The translations under genes were made by a program, and so were the position numbers. A stretch of 64,000 nucleotides of DNA from Couchioplanes caeruleus (GTDB lineage: Bacteria > Actinomycetota > Actinomycetes > Mycobacteriales > Micromonosporaceae). Below are positions 52,568-61,752 of this stretch, piece by piece. The stretch's first letter is position 1; each line of letters opens with the position of its first letter. The stretch spans positions 6,630,501 through 6,694,500 of the forward strand of contig NZ_CP092183.1 of assembly GCF_023499255.1 (NCBI RefSeq), given 5' to 3'. Under the pieces are notes generated by a model. That model saw only the letters and a list, made by a program, of their open reading frames with translations. It made no database searches and was not told the DNA's origin.

Positions 52568-53761
52568 ATGGCAGCGGACGGCAATTCCACGGGTACGGCG
52601 AGACGCCCCCTGGCCGCCACCCTGCGCCGCGTCGAACGCAACGCCGGCGCCCTCGCCTCGGCGAGCGTGGCCCGGATGGACGAGACCCTGCCGTGGTTCC
52701 GGGCCCTGCCCGCCGACCAGCGCTCGTCGATCATGCTCGTGGCCCAGGCCGGCGTGCGGTCGCTGGTCGAATGGCTGCGCTCGGGCGGCACCGCGGCCGG
52801 CACCCAGGAGATCTCCGACGAGGTCTTCGCCGCCGCGCCGCGGGCCCTGGCCCGGTCGATCACGCTGACCCAGACCGTCCAGCTGATCAAGGTCACCATC
52901 GACGTCGCCGAGTCCGAGGTGGCCAACCTGGCCGCGGCCGGCGAGGAGGGGGCGCTCACCGAGGCCATCCTCAAGTTCTCCCGGGAGATCGCCTTCTCCG
53001 CCGCCCGGGTGTACGCCCGCGCCGCCGAGTCCCGCGGCGCGTGGGACGCCCGCCTGCAGGCCCTGCTCGTCGACGCGTTGCTGCGCGGCGACTCCTCCGA
53101 CGTGCTGGCCAGCCGGGCCGCCGCGCTGGGCTGGGCGGACGCCCCGCCGGTGGCCGTCGTGGTGGGCCGCTCCCCCGGCGGCGACCACACCGCCGTGCTG
53201 CACAGCGTCTACCGGGCGGCCCGGCGCGCACGGGTCGAAGTGGTCGGCGGGGTGCACGGCGACCGGCTGGTCGTGGTCATGGGCGGCGCCGCGGACCCGC
53301 TCGCGATCGCCGGGCAGCTCGCCGCCGCCTTCGGCGAGGGACCGGTCGTGGTCGGGCCCGCCGTACCGTCGCTCGACAACGCCACCGAGTCGGCCCGCGC
53401 GGCGCTCGCCGGCTTCCGCGCCGCCCCGGCCTGGCCCGGCGCACCCAACCCCATCGCGGCCGACGCCCTGCTGCCGGAGCGCGCGCTGGCCGGCGACGCC
53501 GAGGCGCGGCGCGCGCTCAAACACGACGCGTACGGCGCCCTGTGCCGCGCCGGCGGCGGCCTGCTGGAGACGCTGGACGCCTTCTTCGCCGCGAACGGGG
53601 TGCTGGAGAGCGCCGCCCGTGAGCTTTTCGTGCACCCCAACACAGTGCGGTACCGTCTCAAGCGCGTCGCCGAAGTGACCGGGATGTCCCCTCTGGACGG
53701 GCGGGACGCGTTCGCGCTGCGGATGGCTCTCATCCTCGGCCGGCTGGACCCTGCGAGCTAA
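52568..53761 (+). CDS. fasR: FasR-like transcriptional activator of fatty-acid genes (PucR/CdaR type)
   Basis: 397 residues. Residues 30-180 are the RsbRD-like N-terminal helical domain (RSSIMLVAQAGVRSLVEWLR). Residues 185-300 are GGDEF-like degenerate (VAVVVGRSPGGDHTAVLHSV). The C-terminal PucR helix-turn-helix reads FFAANGVLESAARELFVHPN, then TVRYRLKRVAEVTG. In Streptomyces the orthologue FasR directly precedes and activates fabDHPF, the same order here. ATG 52568. A 26-bp dyad in the gap to fabD is its likely site. Confidence 0.92.
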   Translation: MAADGNSTGTARRPLAATLRRVERNAGALASASVARMDETLPWFRALPADQRSSIMLVAQAGVRSLVEWLRSGGTAAGTQEISDEVFAAAPRALARSITLTQTVQLIKVTIDVAESEVANLAAAGEEGALTEAILKFSREIAFSAARVYARAAESRGAWDARLQALLVDALLRGDSSDVLASRAAALGWADAPPVAVVVGRSPGGDHTAVLHSVYRAARRARVEVVGGVHGDRLVVVMGGAADPLAIAGQLAAAFGEGPVVVGPAVPSLDNATESARAALAGFRAAPAWPGAPNPIAADALLPERALAGDAEARRALKHDAYGALCRAGGGLLETLDAFFAANGVLESAARELFVHPNTVRYRLKRVAEVTGMSPLDGRDAFALRMALILGRLDPAS

Positions 53762-53848
53762 GTCACGCCAACGAGCGACCCGCGGATGCGTGGCGGCAGC
53801 CCCCGCAAATACCCACGAACAGCCACAAACTCGGGGGTGCTTTGTAGG

Positions 53849-53874
53849 AACCCCACAACCCGGGTCGTAGGGTT
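53849..53874. promoter_or_regulatory. 26-bp near-perfect dyad upstream of fabD
   Basis: The arms read AACCCCACAACCC and GGGTCGTAGGGTT around centre 53861/53862; 11 of 13 base pairs match. It lies 53 bp before the fabD start and 88 bp after the fasR stop, and is the best candidate FasR operator. Confidence 0.6.
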
Positions 53875-53926
53875 TGGTCTCCCGCCGCACCCGCGGAACC
53901 CTGCCTCATCCGGAAGAGTCGGGGAC

Positions 53927-55099
53927 GTGCTCGCCGTACTCTCACCCGGCCAGGGTTCCCAGAAGCCCGGCTTCCTCTCACCGTGGCTGACCCTGCCCGG
54001 CACCGCGGCGCGCCTGCGCTGGTGGTCCGCCCTCGCCGGAGTCGACCTGCTCCACCTGGGCACGGAAGCCGACGCCGACGAGATCAAGGACACCGCGCGC
54101 ACCCAGCCGCTGCTGGTCGCCGCCGCGCTGCTCGCCGGTGAGCACCTGCCGCTGCACGACGTCGGCCTGGTCGCCGGCCACAGCGTCGGCGAGCTGGCCG
54201 CGGCCGCGCTGGCCGGGGTCCTGCCCGCCGAGGCCGCGATCACCCTCGCCGGGGTCCGCGGCCGCGAGATGGCCGCCGCCTGCGCCCTCGAGCCGACCGG
54301 CATGAGCGCCGTGCTCGGCGGCGACGCCGACACGGTGGTGGCCGCCATCGAGCAGCACGGGCTCCACCCCGCCAACCGCAACGGCGCCGGGCAGATCGTC
54401 GCGGCGGGCGCCGTCGACGCGCTGGCCAAGTTCGGCGAGGAGCCGCCCGCCGGTTCGCGGGTCCGGCCGCTGGCCGTCGCGGGCGCCTTCCACACGCCGT
54501 ACATGGCACCGGCCGAGCAGGCGCTGGGCGCGGTCGCCGGCGGTGTCACCGTCGCCGACCCGGCCCGCATCCTGCTGTCCAACCGCGACGGAGCCGCCGT
54601 CGTGCACGGCCGCGAGATGCTGCAGCGCCTCGTCCGCCAGGTCACCGCCCCGGTCCGCTGGGACCTGGTGATGCGGACCCTGCGCGACCTGGGCGTCACC
54701 GGCATCGTCGAGCTGCCGCCCGCCGGCACCCTCGCCGGGCTGGTCAAGCGCGAGCTCAAGGGTGACAACGCCCCCGAGATCGTCACGCTCAACACCCCGG
54801 ACGACCTGCCCGCGGCCCGCGACCTGATCGCCCGGCACGGCGTGACGCCCAGCCTCGAGCCGGCCCCGCAGTTCCGGGTCGCGGTGGCCACCGGCGCCGG
54901 GGTGTTCCGGCCCGCCGAGGGCCTGACCGAGGGCGACGACGTCCGCGCCGGCCAGGTCATCGGACACGTGGCGACCCGGCAGGGTGCGGTCGAGATCGCC
55001 GCGCACGCGGCCGGCGTGCTCGTCGAATGGCTCGCCCACGACGACGACCCGGTGGCGCCGGGCCGGCCCGTCGCGCGCATCGGCGGGCACCAAGAGTGA
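53927..55099 (+). CDS. fabD: Malonyl-CoA:ACP transacylase with C-terminal biotinyl-like extension
   Basis: Transfers malonyl from CoA to ACP. 390 residues, about 70-80 longer than classical FabD. LAVLSPGQGSQKPGF start, nucleophile S86 in VAGHSVGEL, and GAFHTPYM with the catalytic His. Residues 316-390 look like a biotinyl/lipoyl domain (EGLTEGDDVRAGQVIGHV, AHAAGVLVEWLAHDDDPVAP). The modifiable lysine position (MKM in BCCP) is replaced by RQGA, so it cannot be modified. GTG 53927. Second gene after fasR, 30 nt before fabH. Confidence 0.92.
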   Translation: MLAVLSPGQGSQKPGFLSPWLTLPGTAARLRWWSALAGVDLLHLGTEADADEIKDTARTQPLLVAAALLAGEHLPLHDVGLVAGHSVGELAAAALAGVLPAEAAITLAGVRGREMAAACALEPTGMSAVLGGDADTVVAAIEQHGLHPANRNGAGQIVAAGAVDALAKFGEEPPAGSRVRPLAVAGAFHTPYMAPAEQALGAVAGGVTVADPARILLSNRDGAAVVHGREMLQRLVRQVTAPVRWDLVMRTLRDLGVTGIVELPPAGTLAGLVKRELKGDNAPEIVTLNTPDDLPAARDLIARHGVTPSLEPAPQFRVAVATGAGVFRPAEGLTEGDDVRAGQVIGHVATRQGAVEIAAHAAGVLVEWLAHDDDPVAPGRPVARIGGHQE

Positions 55100-55128
55100 C
55101 ACCCCCGCTCGCGACCGAAGGAGCAACC

Positions 55129-56079
55129 ATGACCGCGGGTTCCCGCATCGTCGCGATGGGCCACTACCAGCCCTCGCGCGTCGTCACCAACGACGACCTC
55201 GCCAGGATCATCGACACCAACGACGCGTGGATCCGCGACCGCGTCGGCATCGCCGAGCGCCGCATCGCCGACGCGGAGACGGTCGCCGACATGGCCACGT
55301 TCGCCGCGGAGAAGGCCCTGGCCGGCTCCGGGCTGACCGCCGCCGACATCGACATGGTCGTCGTCGCCACCTGCTCGTCCGCGGACCGGTGCCCGAACGT
55401 GGCCACCCGGGTCGCCGCCCGGCTGGGCGTGGCCGCGCCGGCCGCCTTCGACCTCAACACCGCCTGCTCCGGTTTCTCGTACGCGCTGGGCACCGCCGAC
55501 CACGCCATCCGCGCCGGGGCCGCCCGCCACGCGCTCGTGATCGGCGTCGAGAAGCTCTCCGACCTCACCGACTGGACCGACCGCAGCACCGCCGTGCTCT
55601 TCGGCGACGGCGCGGGTGCGGCGGTCGTCTCGGCCGTCCCCGACGGCCAGGAGCCCGGCGTCGGCCCGGTGCTCTGGGGCTCCGTCCCGGACAAGGGCGA
55701 CGTGCTGCGCATCGAGGGCTGGCAGCCGTACATCAAGCAGGAGGGCCAGATCGTCTTCCGCTGGGCGACCACCGCGCTCGCGCCGCTGGCCCTGCAGGCG
55801 TGCGAGCGTGCCGGGGTACGCCCCGACGAGCTGGCCGCCTTCGTCCCGCACCAGGCCAACACCCGCATCATCGACGGCATCGTGAAGCGCCTCGGCCTCG
55901 GCCCGGACGTCGTCATCGCCAAGGACCTCGTCGAGTCCGGCAACACGTCCGCGGCGAGCATCCCCCTGGCCCTGTCCAAGCTGGTCGAGCGGCGGGAGGT
56001 GCCCTCGGGCGCCCCGGTGCTGCTCTTCGGCTTCGGCGGCGGCCTCACGTACGCCGGGCAGGTCGTGCGCTGCCCCTGA
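55129..56079 (+). CDS. fabH: 3-oxoacyl-ACP synthase III
   Basis: Starts fatty-acid synthesis by condensing a short acyl-CoA with malonyl-ACP. 316 residues. Catalytic Cys113 in NTACSGFSYAL, His in FVPHQANTRI, Asn in ESGNTSAASIP. ATG 55129 follows AAGGAG. In actinomycetes this enzyme takes branched starters as well as acetyl-CoA, but specificity cannot be read here. Third gene of the fab operon. Confidence 0.96.
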   Translation: MTAGSRIVAMGHYQPSRVVTNDDLARIIDTNDAWIRDRVGIAERRIADAETVADMATFAAEKALAGSGLTAADIDMVVVATCSSADRCPNVATRVAARLGVAAPAAFDLNTACSGFSYALGTADHAIRAGAARHALVIGVEKLSDLTDWTDRSTAVLFGDGAGAAVVSAVPDGQEPGVGPVLWGSVPDKGDVLRIEGWQPYIKQEGQIVFRWATTALAPLALQACERAGVRPDELAAFVPHQANTRIIDGIVKRLGLGPDVVIAKDLVESGNTSAASIPLALSKLVERREVPSGAPVLLFGFGGGLTYAGQVVRCP

Positions 56080-56132
56080 GGCAGCCGTCCGCCCGTCGAG
56101 CAGTCCCCACCACCGAGAGGAACCATCGAACT

Positions 56133-56375
56133 ATGGCTACCCGCGCAGAGATCACCTCCGGCCTCGCCGAGATCCTGGAGGAGGTCGCCGGGGTGAACCC
56201 CGACGACGTCGCCGAGGAGAAGTCCTTCACCGACGACCTGGACGTCGACTCGCTGTCGATGGTCGAGGTCGTGGTGGCCGCCGAGGAGAAGTTCGGCGTC
56301 AAGATCCCCGACAACGAGGTGCAGAACCTCAAGACCGTCGGCGACGCCGTGTCCTTCATCGAGGCGAATCACTGA
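56133..56375 (+). CDS. acpP: Acyl carrier protein
   Basis: 80 residues. Phosphopantetheine attachment serine S40 in DLDVDSLSMVEVV. Acidic helical protein with FGVKIPDNEVQNLKTVGDAV. ATG 56133 with GAGAGG 15-20 nt upstream. Between fabH and fabF as usual in actinomycetes; its stop is 1 nt before the fabF ATG. Confidence 0.97.
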   Translation: MATRAEITSGLAEILEEVAGVNPDDVAEEKSFTDDLDVDSLSMVEVVVAAEEKFGVKIPDNEVQNLKTVGDAVSFIEANH

Positions 56376-56376
56376 C

Positions 56377-57603
56377 ATGAGCAGCACAGACGTCGTCGTC
56401 ACCGGGCTCGGCGCGACGACCCCGCTGGGCGGGGACGTCGCGTCCACCTGGGACGCCATGCTCGCCGGCCGCTCCGGGGTGGGTCCGCTCACCCAGGAGT
56501 GGGCCGCGCAGCTGCCCGTACGCATCGCCGCGCAGCTCGCCGTGGACCCGTCGGAGGTCCTCGAGCGGGTACGCCTGCGCAAGCTCGACCGCTCCGAGGC
56601 GATCGCGCTGATCGCCGCGAAGCAGGCGTGGGCCGACTCCGGCCTGGGCGACTCGGGCCTCGACCCCGAGCGGCTCGCCGTGAGCTTCGGCAGCGGAATA
56701 GGGGGTGCGCAGACCCTGCTCAACCAGGACGACATCCTGGAGGCCTCCGGGCCGCGCCGGGTCAGCCCGCACACCGTGCCGATGCTCATGCCCAACGGCC
56801 CCGCCGCCTGGGTCGGCATCGACCTCGGCGCGCAGGCCGGCGTGCACTCCATGGCCAGCGCCTGCGCCACCGGCGCGGAGGCGCTCTCCCTGGGCCTCGA
56901 CATCATCCGCTCCGGCCGCGCCGACGTGGTCGTCGCGGGCGGCACCGAGGCCGTCGTGCACCCGCTGCCGATCGCCGGCTTCGCCTCGATGCGGGCCATG
57001 TCCACCCGCAACGACGATCCGGAGAAGGCCTCCCGCCCGTGGGACAAGGGCCGCGACGGCTTCGTCCTGGGCGAGGGCGCGGGCGCGCTGGTGCTGGAGC
57101 GCGCCGACCACGCCGCCGCGCGTGGCGCCACCGTGTACGCCCGCCTCGCCGGCGCCGGCATCACCTCGGACGGCTACGACATCGTCCAGCCGGACCCGGA
57201 GTGCCGCGGCGGCATCCGCGCGATGAGCCGGGCCATCCGCGACGCCGGCCTGACCGGCGCGGACATCGTCCACGTCAACGCGCACGCCACGTCGACCCCG
57301 GTCGGCGACATGGGCGAGATCAAGGGCATCCGGGCCGCCATCGGCGACCACCCGCTGCTGACCTCGACCAAGTCGATGTCGGGCCACCTCCTGGGCGCGG
57401 CCGGCGCCCTCGAGTCCATCGCCACGATCCTGGCGATCCGCGACGGCGTGGTGCCGCCGACGATCAACCTGGACGACCCGGACGACCGCCTCGACCTCGA
57501 GGTGGCCGCCCACAAGGCCCGCCCGCTCGAGATCGCCGCGGCGATGAACAACTCGTTCGGCTTCGGCGGCCACAACGTGGCGCTGGTCTTCACCCGCGTC
57601 TGA
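56377..57603 (+). CDS. fabF: 3-oxoacyl-ACP synthase II
   Basis: Elongates acyl-ACP with malonyl-ACP. 408 residues. Catalytic triad: C163 in SACATGAEAL, His in HVNAHATSTPVGD, His in KSMSGHLLGAAGALES. The C-terminal NNSFGFGGHNVALVF is also typical. ATG 56377 lies 1 nt after the acpP stop, so translation is coupled. A tandem repeat separates it from the carboxyltransferase gene. Confidence 0.97.
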   Translation: MSSTDVVVTGLGATTPLGGDVASTWDAMLAGRSGVGPLTQEWAAQLPVRIAAQLAVDPSEVLERVRLRKLDRSEAIALIAAKQAWADSGLGDSGLDPERLAVSFGSGIGGAQTLLNQDDILEASGPRRVSPHTVPMLMPNGPAAWVGIDLGAQAGVHSMASACATGAEALSLGLDIIRSGRADVVVAGGTEAVVHPLPIAGFASMRAMSTRNDDPEKASRPWDKGRDGFVLGEGAGALVLERADHAAARGATVYARLAGAGITSDGYDIVQPDPECRGGIRAMSRAIRDAGLTGADIVHVNAHATSTPVGDMGEIKGIRAAIGDHPLLTSTKSMSGHLLGAAGALESIATILAIRDGVVPPTINLDDPDDRLDLEVAAHKARPLEIAAAMNNSFGFGGHNVALVFTRV

Positions 57604-57654
57604 CGCCCCGGTCCGGCTGCGGACCCATCCCACGGTGGGTCCGCGGCCGGCGCG

Positions 57655-57840
57655 GCTCGGTTCTTCCCGGGCGCGATCGCCCGTCCGGCCTCTTCCCCGG
57701 GCGCGATCACTCGGCCGGCTTCTCCCCGGGCGCGATCGCTCGCCCGGCCTCTTCCCCCGGGGGCACGATCGCCCGCCCGGCCTCTTTCCCCGGGCACGAC
57801 CGCCCGCCCGGTTTCTTCCCCGGGCGTGCCCGTTCGCCCC
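57655..57840. repeat. Tandem array of about 36-bp units between fabF and the carboxyltransferase gene
   Basis: Five degenerate copies of CTTCCCCGGGCGCGATCGCC plus a CCGGCC-type tail. Most copies carry CGGGC...GCCCG around CGATCG, so each can fold as a hairpin. No coding frame. It may act as a partial terminator or RNA-stability element. Confidence 0.75.
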
Positions 57841-57854
57841 GCTTGGAGTGCGCC

Positions 57855-59267
57855 GTGACCACGACCTCCCCGTCGGCCGGCCCCGAGGTCGCCGACCACC
57901 GCGACCCGGAGGGCCGCCTGCGGGCGCTGTTCGACCACGGCACGCTGCGCCTGCTCGCACCGAAGGACGACTCCGGCGTGCTGTCCGCGCGGGGCGACGT
58001 CGACGGCACCCCGGCGATCGCGTACGCCTCCGACGGCACCCGCATGGGTGGCGCGATGGGCGTCGAGGGCTGCCGGCGCATCGTCGACGCGATCGACACC
58101 GCCGTCCGGGAACGCGTACCCGTGCTCGGCCTGTGGCACTCCGGCGGCGCCCGCCTCGCCGAGGGTGTGGTCGCGCTGGACGGCGTCGGCCAGGTCTTCG
58201 CCGCGATGGTCCGGGCCTCCGGTCGCGTACCGCAGATCTCCGTGGTGCTCGGCCCGGCCGCGGGCGGTGCGGCGTACGGTCCGGCGCTCACCGACATCGT
58301 CATCATGAGCAAGGGCGGCCGCATCTTCGTGACCGGGCCGGAGGTCGTCCGCAGCGTCACCGGCGAACAGGTCGACATGGAACGGCTGGGCGGCCCAGAA
58401 CCGCACGGCCGCCGGTCCGGCGTCGTGCACATCACCACCAGGGACGACGACGACGCGTACGGTCAGGCCCGGAAACTGACCGTGCTGCTCGGCCACCAGG
58501 GCCGCCTCAGCCCCGCGGACGTCGCCCACGACCGCGACCTGTCCGCCACGATGCCGGACCGGCCCACGCGCGCGTACGACGTGAAGCCCGTGGTCGCGGC
58601 GCTGCTCGACGAGCCCGGCGTGGAACTGCACGGCCGGTGGGCCCCGAACGTCGTCACCACCCTGGGCCGGTTCGCGGGCCGTACGGTCGGCGTCGTCGCG
58701 AACAACCCGCTGCGCCTCGGCGGCTGCCTGGACGCGGCGAGCGCCGAGAAGGCGGCCCGGTTCGTGCGGATGTGCGACGCGCTGGGCGTACCGCTGATCG
58801 TGCTGGTCGACGTGCCCGGCTACCTGCCCGGCCTCGGCCAGGAATGGGACGGCGTGGTGCGGCGAGGCGCCAAGCTGCTGCACGCCTTCGCCGAGTCGGT
58901 GGTCCCGCGGGTGACGCTCGTGACCCGCAAGGCGTACGGCGGCGCGTACGTGGCCATGAACTCCCGCGCCCTGGGCGCGACGGCGGTCTTCGCCTGGCCC
59001 ACCGCGGAGATCGCGGTGATGGGCGCGAGCGCCGCCGTGACGATCCTGCACCGCAAGAAGCTGGCGGCGGCCCCGCACGATGAACGGGAGGCCCTGCGCG
59101 AGGCGCTGGTGGAGGAGCAGACGAGGACGGCGGGCGGAGTGCACCGGGCCGTGGAGATCGGCGTGGTGGACGACGTGATCAAGCCGGAGGAGACCCGGCG
59201 GCGGATCGCGGAGGCCCTGGCTGCGGCCCCGGCCGCACGCGGCACCCACGGCAACATCCCGCTCTGA
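57855..59267 (+). CDS. accD: Acyl-CoA carboxylase carboxyltransferase (AccD-type)
   Basis: 470 residues. The N-half is a crotonase-type carboxyltransferase (GLWHSGGARLAEGVVALDG, VVLGPAAGGAAYGPALTDI, MSKGGRIFVTGPEVV). The C-half is the second (NPLRLGGCLDAASAEKAARF, DVPGYLPGLGQEWDGV, RKAYGGAYVAMNSRALG). It is the fused beta-type subunit, without zinc ribbon, like PccB/AccD6. It would make malonyl-CoA with a biotinylated AccA encoded elsewhere. GTG 57855 has GGAG upstream. Same direction as the fab operon, 251 nt downstream. Confidence 0.93.
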   Translation: MTTTSPSAGPEVADHRDPEGRLRALFDHGTLRLLAPKDDSGVLSARGDVDGTPAIAYASDGTRMGGAMGVEGCRRIVDAIDTAVRERVPVLGLWHSGGARLAEGVVALDGVGQVFAAMVRASGRVPQISVVLGPAAGGAAYGPALTDIVIMSKGGRIFVTGPEVVRSVTGEQVDMERLGGPEPHGRRSGVVHITTRDDDDAYGQARKLTVLLGHQGRLSPADVAHDRDLSATMPDRPTRAYDVKPVVAALLDEPGVELHGRWAPNVVTTLGRFAGRTVGVVANNPLRLGGCLDAASAEKAARFVRMCDALGVPLIVLVDVPGYLPGLGQEWDGVVRRGAKLLHAFAESVVPRVTLVTRKAYGGAYVAMNSRALGATAVFAWPTAEIAVMGASAAVTILHRKKLAAAPHDEREALREALVEEQTRTAGGVHRAVEIGVVDDVIKPEETRRRIAEALAAAPAARGTHGNIPL

Positions 59268-59484
59268 CGCCGTCACGGGATCACACCGCCCTCGCCACGC
59301 AACCGGCCCGCTTCCGAGAGCCGGTGCAGCTCCGGCGCGTCCGCCGGGTCCCGACGACCGGTGATGTCGAGCCGGCCGACGCCGGCGTCCACCGGGCCTA
59401 CGAGGGTCGCCCGGGCGGGGTCGCTGCGCACGACCGCACGAAGGCTCGACCCGCTACCTGCGAGCGAGCAGGCGGACGGTGCGG

Positions 59485-61227
59485 TTACTTCGCGCAGGCG
59501 CTGCGAGGAAGCTTGCCTGCCTGCACCGGCGAACGCCCCGGCGCCTTCGCCTTGCCGGCGAGGACCGCCGCCAGCGCGTCCAGCGACAGGCGGCTCGACG
59601 AGTACGTGGCCACGAGCGTGGGCGACTTCGCCGCCGCCAGGAGGTTCGGCGTGTCCATGCTCACCGTCACCGCCGCGTCGGGGCTCAGGTCGGTGGTGTG
59701 GTCCCCGTACCCGATGAGGTGCACGACCGTGCCGCCCGCGGCCTGAACCGGGACGCCGGCCTGCTGCAACGCCTCGACCAGCCCGGTGCGCGCGGTCTCC
59801 CGGCCGCCGGAGGCCGTCACCGTGACCGGGCCGGTGACCAGCGGGCCGGAGCAGCGCCCCTTGAGGACCGTCACCGCGGCGGCGTCGGCGGCCAGGACCG
59901 CCTTGCGGTGCTCGGGTGACTCCAGCACTGACAGGTCCGGCTGGGGGCGTTCGGAGCGGAACTTGAGGGTGAGGATCCGGGTGACCGCCTCGACCAGCCG
60001 CTCCCGCTTGAGGCTTCCGTTCTGCAGCCCGGCGAGGATGCCGTCGCGGGCCGCGGTGATGTCCGGCGGCATGAGCAGCATGTCGTTGCCCGCGTTGAGG
60101 GCGCGTACGGCGGCCTCCCCGGCCGGCCACTTCATCGCGGGAGCCATGTTCATGGCGTCGGTGACGGCGACGCCGGTGAACTTGAGCCGGCCGCGCAGCA
60201 CATCAGTCATGATCTTGTGGGAGAAGGTCGCGGCGACGCCCTTGTCCAGCCCTTCCACGTCGAGGTGGCCGGACATCACCACGGCCACGCCGGCGCCGAT
60301 GCCCGCGGCGAACGGCGGCCGGTCCTCGCGCTCCCACTGCGCCGCGCTCTGCCGCACGATCGGCAGGTCGTCATGGCTGTCGCCGGTCGTGTGCCCGTGC
60401 CCGGGAAAATGCTTCAGCGCCGCGGAAACTCCGGCACCCTGAATGCCGCGCACGGCGGCGCGCACCTGAGCGGCGTTGGCAGCCGGATCGGCGCCGTACG
60501 ACCGGGAGCCGATGACGGAACTGCCCTGCGGCCCGAGCGTGTCGGCGACCGGCGCGAAGTCCAGGTTGATGCCCATCGCCGCCAGCTCCTGCCCGGCGGC
60601 GTGCCACGCAGCCTGGGTGAGCGGGGGCCGGCCCGCCGCCCCGAACGCCATCGCGGACGGGAGCTGCGTCGCCCCGGTCCGCACCCGGGTGACCACACCG
60701 AACTCCTGGTCCGTGCCGATCAGCAGCGGCGCGCCCCCGGGCAGCCGCCGCGCCGCCGCCTGCAGCCCGTCGGTGAGCGCGCGGACCTGCTGCGGGTTGT
60801 CCACGTTCGTGGCGGGATTGGTCGCGCCGGTCGGGTCGCCGGCCGTGAACCCGACCAGGATCACCCCGCCCAGCCCGAACTTCGCGACCATCTCGGCGGG
60901 CGTGTTCACCCCGGCCAGCTTCTGATTGCCCGCAGCGGCAGCGGCGTCGACCCGGTCGGCATTGTCACCGTACGCATAAGGCATGAGCACCTGCCCGGCG
61001 AGGCCGGCGTCACTCAGCGTCCGCACGGTCTCGCGCGCCCGGGTGGCGGGATCCCCCGTGGCGACCGGCGCGACGCCGGCCGAGCTGGGCGGCGGCGGCA
61101 GGCTCGGCGATTGCGCGGGCACGGCGGAGGCGGGCGGTGGCGTGGGCGCGTCGCTGCCGCACCCGGCCAGGATCAGAGCCAGGGGTACGGCCACAGCAAC
61201 GGAGAGCGCCCTATTCACGGGGGCCAT
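59485..61227 (-). CDS. GH3 beta-N-acetylhexosaminidase-like lipoprotein (NagZ type)
   Basis: 580 residues. Lipobox LILAGC with C23. GH3 barrel: LLIGTDQEFGVVTRV, LKHFPGHGHTTGDSHDDLP (general acid His/Asp loop of NagZ), nucleophile Asp in FTGVAVTDAMNM. A second GH3 C-terminal domain (LKGRCSGPLVTGPVTVTASG) is present, unlike E. coli NagZ. Predicted surface enzyme removing GlcNAc from wall or chitin fragments. ATG 61227 behind GGAG. Confidence 0.9.
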   Translation of the reverse strand: MAPVNRALSVAVAVPLALILAGCGSDAPTPPPASAVPAQSPSLPPPPSSAGVAPVATGDPATRARETVRTLSDAGLAGQVLMPYAYGDNADRVDAAAAAGNQKLAGVNTPAEMVAKFGLGGVILVGFTAGDPTGATNPATNVDNPQQVRALTDGLQAAARRLPGGAPLLIGTDQEFGVVTRVRTGATQLPSAMAFGAAGRPPLTQAAWHAAGQELAAMGINLDFAPVADTLGPQGSSVIGSRSYGADPAANAAQVRAAVRGIQGAGVSAALKHFPGHGHTTGDSHDDLPIVRQSAAQWEREDRPPFAAGIGAGVAVVMSGHLDVEGLDKGVAATFSHKIMTDVLRGRLKFTGVAVTDAMNMAPAMKWPAGEAAVRALNAGNDMLLMPPDITAARDGILAGLQNGSLKRERLVEAVTRILTLKFRSERPQPDLSVLESPEHRKAVLAADAAAVTVLKGRCSGPLVTGPVTVTASGGRETARTGLVEALQQAGVPVQAAGGTVVHLIGYGDHTTDLSPDAAVTVSMDTPNLLAAAKSPTLVATYSSSRLSLDALAAVLAGKAKAPGRSPVQAGKLPRSACAK

Positions 61228-61377
61228 TGGATCAGCTCCGCCCGAACATCGACAAACCGGCCCTGTGGATAACTTCCGTCGTACGCGAGGCGGGGGTGAA
61301 CTCGCCGGTCTTGGCCGGTCAACCGCGCTTGGGATGCGAGGTCCGGCGGCCCGGACCGGGCCGGGTCCCGCCGGGGT

Positions 61378-61725
61378 GAGCGCCGGGTCATGCGGGGCCG
61401 GCGGGTCGCGTCGGGCCATGCCGGGCCGGGCTGGCCGCGCCACACCGGGCCGGACCGGCCGCGCCGGCCCGGGCCGCGCCTGGCTGGCCGCGCCTGGCTG
61501 GCCGCGCCAGACCAGACCAGGGCGGACCGGCGGTGCCTTGCCAGACGAGCCCGGACGGGCCGCGCCGGTCCGGACCACGCCGGGCCAGCCGCGCCAGTCC
61601 AGACCACGCCGGCCAGCCGCGCCAGGCCACGGCCGCGCCAGGCCACGGCCGCGCCAGGCCACGGCCGCGCCGGGACGGCTGGGCCGGGTGGATTGGGCTG
61701 GGCTGCCGGGCCGGCCTGAAACGAC
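61378..61725. repeat. GC-rich degenerate repeats
   Basis: Many GGCCGCGCCGGxCCGG variants, ending in three copies of GCCAGGCCACGGCCGC (about 61619-61672). In the 525-bp gap between the NagZ-like and DUF3145 genes. The long reading frames here are composition artefacts. Confidence 0.75.
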
Positions 61726-61752
61726 GGCCGTGCCCGGGCGGAAGGCGGCGGG

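Noticed and set aside
57655..57840. CRISPR or attachment-site array
   Set aside because: Units are directly adjacent without unique spacers, and no integrase or cas gene is near.
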